47,443 nucleotides of DNA from Verrucomicrobiia bacterium (GTDB lineage: Bacteria; Verrucomicrobiota; Verrucomicrobiia; Limisphaerales; JADLHS01), in assembly GCA_011525685.1 (NCBI GenBank), contig WYBW01000064.1, forward strand, positions 1-47,443, written 5' to 3'. Below, piece by piece: positions 42,100-47,443 of the stretch. Made by a program: the position numbers and the translations under genes. The notes under the pieces were generated by a model that did no database searches, had not been told where the DNA came from, and saw nothing but the letters and a program-made list of their open reading frames with translations. The stretch's first letter is position 1; each line of letters starts with the position of its first letter.

Positions 42100-43158
42100 A
42101 TGAGCCGCGACTTCCGTCTCGCCATCCTCAGCGATGTTCATTACGCCGCCGCCGCCGAACAGGCCGCGGGCGACGATTACGAAATACAAGCCCTGCCCAA
42201 TCCCTGTCTCCGCTTGTTGGTGCGCGGCTACCGCCGTTACATCTGGCTGCGTCATCCGCTCCGCCACAACGGTCAGCTTGACCGCTTTCTCGCGGAGGTG
42301 CCTCCGGTGGACTACGCCATCGCCAACGGGGATTACTCCTGCAACGTCGCGGCCGTGGGCGTGGGCGACGAGGCCGCGTTCCAAAGCGCACGGGAATGTC
42401 TCGACCGGCTGCGGGCCCGGTTCGCCGACCGGCTTCTGATCAACCTGGGCGATCACGAGTTGGGCAAGCTTCGCCTCATGGGCACGCGTGGAGGGATGCG
42501 TCTGGCCAGTTGGCGTCGGGCAACCCAACCTTTGCTGTCGGTTGCCAATCCTTCGCCTCGCCTCGCCGACATGAACGCGAGCTTGGCCACCGTGGCGGAA
42601 GCGGAGCCAGGGTTGGGGCTGCGCCCCTTCTGGCGGATCGAGCTGGGCAACTACGTTTTGGTCAACGTGGTTTCCACACTTGCGGCGCTGCCCGTGTTCG
42701 AGCGCGACATGCTGCCGGAGGAGCGACCGGCTTGGGAGAAACTCCGCGAGGCGCATCTGGCCGAGGTGCGCGCGGCGTTCACCGCACTTGAACCCCGGCA
42801 ACGCGTGCTGCTGTTTTGCCACGATCCGACCGCGCTCCCCTTCTTGTGGGGCGACGATGCCATCCGGGAAAAACTGCCGCAGCTTGAACAGACCATCATC
42901 GGTCACCTGCACTCGAATCTGTTTCTGCGCCTGAGCCGTTTCTTGTCCGGCATGCCGGTGTTGAACTTCCTGGGCGGTTCGGTGCGCAAACTCAGCACCG
43001 CGCTCCATCAGGCGCGGGATTGGCGGCCTTTCCGCGTGCGGCTTTGCCCGTCGCTGGCCGGGATCGAACTGCTCAAGGATGGCGGTTATTTCACGGCGGA
43101 CCTCGACGCGGAAGCCCGCCGACCGGCGCGCTTTCAATTTCATCCCCTGCCGCGCTGA
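42100..43158 (+). CDS. Calcineurin-like metallophosphoesterase
   Basis: 352 aa from ATG 42100 (MSRDFRLAILSDVHYA). The binuclear-metal motifs occur in order: Asp12-x-His14 (SDVHYA), ANGDYSCN, LGDHELG, FCHDPTALPF and GHLHSN. There is no signal peptide, so it acts in the cytoplasm. The substrate (phosphomonoester, cyclic nucleotide, nucleic acid or lipid) is not predictable. It starts 10 bp after the PAS kinase gene, which suggests co-expression. Confidence 0.87.
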   Translation: MSRDFRLAILSDVHYAAAAEQAAGDDYEIQALPNPCLRLLVRGYRRYIWLRHPLRHNGQLDRFLAEVPPVDYAIANGDYSCNVAAVGVGDEAAFQSARECLDRLRARFADRLLINLGDHELGKLRLMGTRGGMRLASWRRATQPLLSVANPSPRLADMNASLATVAEAEPGLGLRPFWRIELGNYVLVNVVSTLAALPVFERDMLPEERPAWEKLREAHLAEVRAAFTALEPRQRVLLFCHDPTALPFLWGDDAIREKLPQLEQTIIGHLHSNLFLRLSRFLSGMPVLNFLGGSVRKLSTALHQARDWRPFRVRLCPSLAGIELLKDGGYFTADLDAEARRPARFQFHPLPR

Positions 43159-43508
43159 AGCCGTGCGGAAGCGGTTTCGCGGCGACAGAATCGCCATCAG
43201 GTCCAGCAATCCTCCCCTCGCCTCGCCGGGCGCATCTCATTTTCTTGCAGGGGGCGTCGGGGCGATGCCGTAGCGCGGACTTCCAGTCTGCCGGATCGCG
43301 GATTTCCAATCCGCAAACGCTGGGAATTCCCGGCCTGCCACGCCGTGCCTGGGCCAGCCGACTGGAAGTCGGCGATACCGCAGGTTGGGAAACCTGCGCT
43401 ACGCCAAGAATGCCTGCCTGCGATAAACTGAGATGCGCCCCGCCTCGCCTCGTCGGTTCAACCCTGCTTGCGCCCGTCGGTCGTTGTGCGTAGCGTGCCT
43501 CGGACCGC
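43159..43508. repeat. Spacer with a GTAG...CTAC family C hairpin array
   Basis: 350 bp without a gene. Between GTAGCG (43270-43275) and CGCTAC (43397-43402) lies a chain of hairpins, including GCGGATT/TCC/AATCCGC (43298-43314), CCGACT/GGA/AGTCGG (43358-43372) and GCAGGTT/GGGA/AACCTGC (43380-43397). The two ends are inverted copies of one unit, each beginning GTAGCGC when read inward, which is the BIME layout of REP elements. Confidence 0.85.
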
Positions 43509-43973
43509 ATGACTGTTCAGGAACGATACGACGATGCCATGTTCGACTTCAGCCGGGGCGACTTTGACAGCGCGCTCGCGAAGCTGAAAACCATTCTGGC
43601 CGAGAACCCGGCGCACTTTGACGCGCAACTTTCGCTCGGCATGGCCTGTTATCGGAAGGGGGATTTCGCCGCCGCCATCGCCGAAGGGCACAAGGCCGAG
43701 CAGCTCAAACCGCACGAACAACTCGTGCATACGAACCTGTCCCTCTTTTACATGAAAGCGGGCGACAAAGCGAAGGCCGAGCATCACGGATTGCAGGCCC
43801 GCATTGCCTCCTGGAAGGCCGACAAGTCACCCCCCGGCGCGCAGTCCGCCGGCGATCCGGAACTGGCCCTGGCCCGGCCGCCGCCGCCGCCACTCAAGCC
43901 GCCGGAGAAATTTCCGGACATGCCGTGGAGGAGGAAGCCGGGCGCGGCCAGCGATCAGGGGAACAAGGCTTGA
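43509..43973 (+). CDS. Small TPR-repeat protein
   Basis: 154 aa from ATG 43509. Residues about 4-105 contain three tetratricopeptide-like helix pairs (YDDAMFDFSRGDFDSALAKL, AQLSLGMACYRKGDFAAAIA, VHTNLSLFYMKAGDKAKAEH) with the usual Gly/Ala/Pro positions. The tail is proline-rich (PPPPPLKPPEKFPDMPW). It is soluble and probably a protein-interaction factor. Proteins of this type are common in PVC genomes. The next gene starts 49 bp downstream. Confidence 0.8.
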   Translation: MTVQERYDDAMFDFSRGDFDSALAKLKTILAENPAHFDAQLSLGMACYRKGDFAAAIAEGHKAEQLKPHEQLVHTNLSLFYMKAGDKAKAEHHGLQARIASWKADKSPPGAQSAGDPELALARPPPPPLKPPEKFPDMPWRRKPGAASDQGNKA

Positions 43974-44022
43974 ACTGCCCGCCCCGGAGTGGCAGCGTGC
44001 GCGCGGACACAATGCAACGCCC

Positions 44023-44310
44023 ATGAAAACCTCGTACGAACTCGCGATGGAGCGCCTGAACAAGTCGGCGCCGGTCGCCAAAATCTCTGCCGCACAAAAG
44101 GAGCAACTGGCCGAGTTGGACTCCCGATACGCTGCCCGGATCGCGGAGCGCGAGATCGCCTTGAAGGGCGAGGTGGCCGCCGCGGCCGCGGCGGGAGATT
44201 TCGACAAGATGGAACAGCTTCAGCAACAGCTCGTCAGCGAGCGCAAAGCCCTGCAGGCGGAATTGGAGGAGAAGAAGGACAAGGTTCGGGCCAGCCGCTC
44301 CAGGCGTTGA
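44023..44310 (+). CDS. Small coiled-coil protein
   Basis: 95 aa from ATG 44023 (MKTSYELAMERLNKSAP). It is almost wholly helical and charged (QLAELDSRYAARIAEREIAL, EQLQQQLVSERKALQAELEE), with a basic C-terminus RASRSRR. There is no signal or membrane segment. No function is recognised; the composition and position downstream of the TPR gene suggest a small operon. The lack of stop codons and clear coding periodicity support it being real. Confidence 0.7.
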   Translation: MKTSYELAMERLNKSAPVAKISAAQKEQLAELDSRYAARIAEREIALKGEVAAAAAAGDFDKMEQLQQQLVSERKALQAELEEKKDKVRASRSRR

Positions 44311-44401
44311 ACGCCACCCCCAAGCGGCAGCAGCCTTGCCGCGTTGTTACTTTCCAAGACGACTTGGCAACCCCAGAGAGTCCTGCCGCCGCAGGTTTGC
44401 T

Positions 44402-44965
44402 TTACGTCACATCGGTCTTCAACCCGCGCCGCCACAGATCGAAGAAATGCAGGGCCACGACGACCAATGAATGACGGATGGTGCCCGCCGCCACCAGGCC
44501 GGGCGCGTCGGCCACCGGCACCAGCCGCGTGAGGAGGTCCTCGCCCTGATCAAACTGCACCGGATGCACGCATCGGCAATTCTCGATCAACACCGTGTAA
44601 CAGAGGTTGCTCATGATGGCCGGATTGGCGAACACCCTTCCGAGGATTCGCGCGTGTTCCCCGGCGAAGCCGGTTTCCTCGCGCAACTCGCGCACACCGG
44701 CGGCCACCGGCGAAGTCTCATGGGGGTCCATGACGCCTCCGGGAATCTCCAGTTCCACCGTGTCCGAGCCGTGCCGATACTGTTCGATCATCACCAATTG
44801 CTGGTCGGGTGTGAGCGCAATGACATTGACCCAATCCCGGCTTTCCAAGACGTAAAACTCGTGCTCGGCGCCCGTGCGGGGCGACACCTTGCGATCGCCG
44901 CGCAGCTTGAAGATGGGAAAATCCGCTATGGGCCGTGACCCAAGTTTCTGCCAGGGTTTGATCAT
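44402..44965 (-). CDS. Nudix hydrolase, ADP-ribose pyrophosphatase type
   Basis: 187 aa from ATG 44965 (MIKPWQKLGS); the upstream start would overlap the preceding gene. The Nudix box is complete: GGVMDPHETSPVAAGVRELR followed by EETGF, matching Gx5Ex7REUXEEXGU. The surrounding sequence (VIALTPDQQLVMIEQYRHG) is of the ADP-ribose/ nucleoside-diphosphate-sugar pyrophosphatase group. It cleaves a diphosphate linkage in the cytoplasm with Mg. It is the last of a four-gene minus-strand run after two cyclophilins and a small conserved protein. Confidence 0.88.
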   Translation of the reverse strand: MIKPWQKLGSRPIADFPIFKLRGDRKVSPRTGAEHEFYVLESRDWVNVIALTPDQQLVMIEQYRHGSDTVELEIPGGVMDPHETSPVAAGVRELREETGFAGEHARILGRVFANPAIMSNLCYTVLIENCRCVHPVQFDQGEDLLTRLVPVADAPGLVAAGTIRHSLVVVALHFFDLWRRGLKTDVT

Positions 44966-45029
44966 GTGACTCACACGTTGGGATGCAAATTCGGCGAACG
45001 CCCACTCGCGGCTGATACCGCGCGCGGTT

Positions 45030-45233
45030 TCAAAACCCATTCTCGCGGGCGGCCCAACCCTGCTTCATCAATCCCAACAAGTGCCGCAGCGCTTCCTCAG
45101 GTTCGCGCCCTTTTTGCTCCGCAAGCTGGCGCGCGCGCCGCTCGAGTTGCTCCGCCATCGTCGCCGACTTTTCCGCCGGACAACCCAGTTGCACCAGCAG
45201 CGCGGCGAGTTCGGCGTGACTCATCGCAGGCAT
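45030..45233 (-). CDS. Small conserved hypothetical protein
   Basis: 67 aa from ATG 45233, or 64 aa from ATG 45224. A helical sequence (SHAELAALLVQLGCPAEKSATM, continuing with a basic heptad region and ALRHLLGLMKQGWAARENG). There is no signal peptide. Short proteins of this form occur next to housekeeping genes in related genomes as far as I recall, but no function is known. It lies 48 bp after the cytoplasmic cyclophilin gene and 64 bp before the Nudix start. Confidence 0.65.
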   Translation of the reverse strand: MPAMSHAELAALLVQLGCPAEKSATMAEQLERRARQLAEQKGREPEEALRHLLGLMKQGWAARENGF

Positions 45234-45281
45234 GATGGCAGTGGGGCGCTTGCGGCGAGTTGACGTGGCCCGCCCTCACGC

Positions 45282-45791
45282 TCAGGTCGCCGGGCTGGAG
45301 GCCACAATCCTGACGCTCTCAATGTGCATCCGCTTGACCGGGCGGTCGCCGGGCTGCGTGGGGGTGGTGGCAATCTTTTCCAGCACGTCGTCGCCTTTGA
45401 TCAATTTGCCGAACGCCGTGTATTGCTTGTCCAGGAAGCGCGGGTCGCCATGGCAGATGAAGAACTGCGAACCCGCCGAATTCGGATCATTCGAGCGCGC
45501 CATCGAGAGCACGCCGCGCACGTGGGGACGCTCGTTGAACTCCGCCTTGATCTGGTAACCCGGACCGCCAGTGCCCCAGCGACTCTGGTTGGCCGGGTCC
45601 TTGGTCAGCGGATCGCCGCCTTGGATCATGAAGCCCTTGATGACGCGATGAAAGCACGTCCCGTCGTAGAAACCCTGCCGCGCGAGTTTCTTGAAGTTCT
45701 CGACGTGTCCGGGCGCCACGTCGGGCCAGAATTCCAGCGTCATCTCCCCTTCGGAAGTGGCCAGCACTGCGTATTCTTGAGTTTGGCTCAT
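45282..45791 (-). CDS. Cytoplasmic cyclophilin-type peptidyl-prolyl isomerase
   Basis: 169 aa from ATG 45791 (MSQTQEYAVL), without a signal peptide. Cyclophilin motifs are complete: FHRVIKGFMIQGGDP, GVLSMARSNDPNSAGSQFFI, and the C-terminal KTTP-like IATTPTQPGDRP. The catalytic Arg is in FHRV. It catalyses cis-trans isomerisation of prolyl bonds during folding. It is 20 bp downstream of a second, exported cyclophilin, so one transcript supplies both cytoplasm and envelope. Confidence 0.93.
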   Translation of the reverse strand: MSQTQEYAVLATSEGEMTLEFWPDVAPGHVENFKKLARQGFYDGTCFHRVIKGFMIQGGDPLTKDPANQSRWGTGGPGYQIKAEFNERPHVRGVLSMARSNDPNSAGSQFFICHGDPRFLDKQYTAFGKLIKGDDVLEKIATTPTQPGDRPVKRMHIESVRIVASSPAT

Positions 45792-45811
45792 AAGTCGGAA
45801 TCGTTGGCGCT

Positions 45812-46513
45812 TCAGGGCAGAATGGCGGCGGACTTGATGTAATCGAGGTTCGGGAACGACTTCTTCAAATAGGCGTTGCCTTCCATCTGAATCCGTCCCT
45901 GGTCGGGGCCGCGGCCGCGCGGGGCGCCTTCGCCATACTCGGAGTTGATCTTGTCCACCACGTCCATCCCCTCCGTCACCTTGCCGAACGGCGAGAAGCC
46001 CATGCCGTCGAGATTCGCGTTGTTGCCAAAGTTGATGAACAACTGGGTCGTGCGGGTGTTGGGGCCGGCGGTGGCAAACGTGATCGCGCCGCGCGTGTTG
46101 CTCGCTTTCACCGGATCGTCCTGAATCTGCGCCCCGCGCCAGACGGCGGAAACTTTTGGATCCCCATGAATCCCGAACTGGCACATGAACCCGGAGATGA
46201 CCCGGAAGAAGGCCAGGTCCTTGAAGTAGCCGGACCGGACGAGATTGTAGAACCGGTCGGCGCCGTTGGGCGCGAGCGACCGCGTAACCTCCACCGTGAA
46301 GCTGCCCTTGGTCGTCTCGAATTTCACCTTGAACGACTCCGGCGCTTTCGCGGTGAGTTTGGACGGGTCGGTGAAATCCGCGCTGCTGGCGGCTGGCTTC
46401 TCCTCCGGCTTCGGCGCCGCTTTGTCCGGCTGCTTGGTTTCCTGGGCCGACGCGGTGAAAAGTCCCGCGGCGAGTCCGATGATACCGATAACGGTTGCGA
46501 TTTTATTGATCAT
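45812..46513 (-). CDS. Exported cyclophilin-type peptidyl-prolyl isomerase
   Basis: 233 aa from ATG 46513 (MINKIATVIG). A signal peptide ends near FTASAQ, followed by a Lys/Pro/Glu-rich low-complexity linker (about 25-55) and a cyclophilin domain: ADRFYNLVRSGYFKDLAFFRV, GFMCQFGIHGDP, GAITFATAGPNTRTTQLFI. The usual SMA.GPNS is ATAGPNT and the core is otherwise intact. It assists folding of secreted or outer-membrane proteins, which suits a genome region rich in giant secreted proteins. It heads the four-gene run. Confidence 0.92.
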   Translation of the reverse strand: MINKIATVIGIIGLAAGLFTASAQETKQPDKAAPKPEEKPAASSADFTDPSKLTAKAPESFKVKFETTKGSFTVEVTRSLAPNGADRFYNLVRSGYFKDLAFFRVISGFMCQFGIHGDPKVSAVWRGAQIQDDPVKASNTRGAITFATAGPNTRTTQLFINFGNNANLDGMGFSPFGKVTEGMDVVDKINSEYGEGAPRGRGPDQGRIQMEGNAYLKKSFPNLDYIKSAAILP

Positions 46514-46722
46514 AAAGCGGCGGCAATCTCTCATGCTCACCCTCCGAAGTCACGCGCGGATTTTTTCGCGCCACGGGCGACGGCATGTCATGCGCCCATC
46601 CCTTATCCCCCTACATTGCCCCTGCACCCGCAAGAATGGTGGATTGACGGGGAACACGCGGCAGAAGCAGAATGGAAGGGTTGTAACAGGCTTTCCAAGC
46701 AGGCGATCGAAAGAGTCAGGTT

Positions 46723-47443
46723 ATGAAAAGGGCTTTGGGGCTGCTCTTCGCGATCAGTCTGGCTGAGGCCACTTGCGCTCAAGATGGCGGGCCAATCACC
46801 CACACGGCCGTTTCCCGCGCCGCGCATGAGACGGTGTGGCAGCGGGTGGAGGAACCGAGCCGGTTCGGACTGTCCCGCGAACGCGTCTCCGCGTATGTCG
46901 AACTGGCCACAGGGTTGAATTTCTTCGACGAGACGACACAAGCATGGCGGCCCAGCCGCGAGGAATGGGAGGTGTATCCCGAGGCCATTGTGGCGCGTCA
47001 TGGCCAGCACAAGGTCTTGCTCGCGCATAATCTCAATCTGGACGGCAGCGTGGATGTGCTCTTGCCCAGCGGGGAGGGACTCCCGCCGGTGCGGCTGGTT
47101 TCCAGTCCGGTGAGTCTGGGTTTCTACGATCCGGTGGATGGGAAGCAGTTGGTGATCGCGGAGGTGAAGGATTGCGAGCCGGTGTGGGGCGTGGCGGCCA
47201 ACGAGATTGTCCTCCGGGATTGATTTGACCGCATCCGGGGTTCGATTCGTTACCTCTACACCAGGGCCGGGTTGCATCAGCATCTGGTGCTGGAGCAGCG
47301 GCTCGAACTGCCCGAAGGGTTTTCGGACCAGAGCCGGCTGGAGTGTTACACGGTGTTTGCGGCGGACACGCCGCAACCGCGGATCACGACGCGGGTGTTG
47401 CGAGGGGAGCGGGACGCGCGGTTGCGGGCGTTGATGGTGGAAC
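46723..47443 (+). pseudogene. Secreted protein gene broken by an in-frame TGA and cut by the window edge
   Basis: ATG 46723 with an upstream GTCAGG. A signal peptide (MKRALGLLFAISLAEATCAQ) and a beta-rich domain (SAYVELATGLNFFDETTQAW) run for 166 aa to TGA at 47221-47223. The same frame then stays open for 73 codons to the window end and reads as convincing protein (FDRIRGSIRYLYTRAG, LVLEQRLELPEGF). This resembles the N-terminal region of large secreted proteins in this phylum, in which the two parts are continuous. The TGA thus looks like a single-base nonsense change or a sequencing error. The true gene extends beyond the window. If the stop is real, the product is a 166-aa fragment. Confidence 0.6.

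Noticed and set aside
44354..44367. CCAAG/ACGA/CTTGG hairpin between convergent genes as a bidirectional terminator
   Set aside because: Only 5 bp of stem and no T run on either strand.
47221..47223. TGA as a selenocysteine codon
   Set aside because: The surrounding sequence does not look like a redox motif and no SECIS-like stem follows directly; a nonsense change or error is simpler.

Overview
The window reads as a chromosomal segment of a GC-rich Verrucomicrobiota bacterium, most like the Limisphaerales/Pedosphaerales (subdivision 3) group. I infer this from the very large secreted beta-rich proteins with thrombospondin-3-like calcium repeats, the heparinase-type lyase and ceramidase-family hydrolases, the Tat-exported sugar isomerase, the many histidine kinases and the dense intergenic hairpin repeats. 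There is no rRNA marker, so the taxonomy is an inference. No tRNA, rRNA, CRISPR array, transposase or phage gene was seen.

Layout. (1) 184-12909, minus strand: a tight three-gene operon for secreted proteins of about 1991, 1092 and 1155 aa. The junctions are a 7-bp gap and a 4-bp ATGA overlap, and most of the sequence is unassigned to any family. (2) 13081-24602, plus strand: a fused esterase/heparinase-II/III-like lyase, a ceramidase-family hydrolase, a small lipoprotein, a DacB-type carboxypeptidase, a DUF1232 protein, a Tat-exported sugar isomerase and methylmalonate-semialdehyde dehydrogenase. (3) 24632-28481: a coiled-coil membrane protein (minus), an AGXT2-like aminotransferase (plus) and an MFS transporter (minus). 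(4) 28845-40653, minus strand: an alpha/beta hydrolase, a DUF2156 aminoacyl-PG-synthase-like protein, an OprB porin, then a methyltransferase of the PhcB type followed by four histidine-kinase proteins, three of them with an N-terminal receiver domain. (5) 40956-43158, plus strand: a soluble PAS kinase and a metallophosphoesterase. (6) 43509-46513: a TPR protein and a coiled-coil protein (plus), then a four-gene minus-strand run with two cyclophilins, a small conserved protein and a Nudix hydrolase. (7) 46723-end: a secreted protein whose frame is broken by an in-frame TGA and which continues past the window edge.

Most notable system. The genes at 28845-36939 have the same order as the Ralstonia phcB-phcS-phcR-phcQ quorum-sensing locus: a 3-hydroxy fatty-acid methyl ester synthase type methyltransferase, a multi-pass membrane kinase, then receiver-kinase hybrids. 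Here the locus is expanded to three receiver-first hybrids. One of them appears to have a dead ATPase domain with an intact receiver and His box, and another a dead receiver with an intact kinase, so together they look like a split phosphorelay. The methyltransferase and the membrane half of its kinase are visibly less GC-rich than their surroundings.

Second theme. At least three families of hairpin repeat (REP/BIME-like) fill the intergenic gaps. Some have been captured into coding sequence: as the linker joining the esterase to the lyase, as the apparent N-terminus of the ceramidase-family protein, and in the signal-peptide region of the 1092-aa secreted protein.
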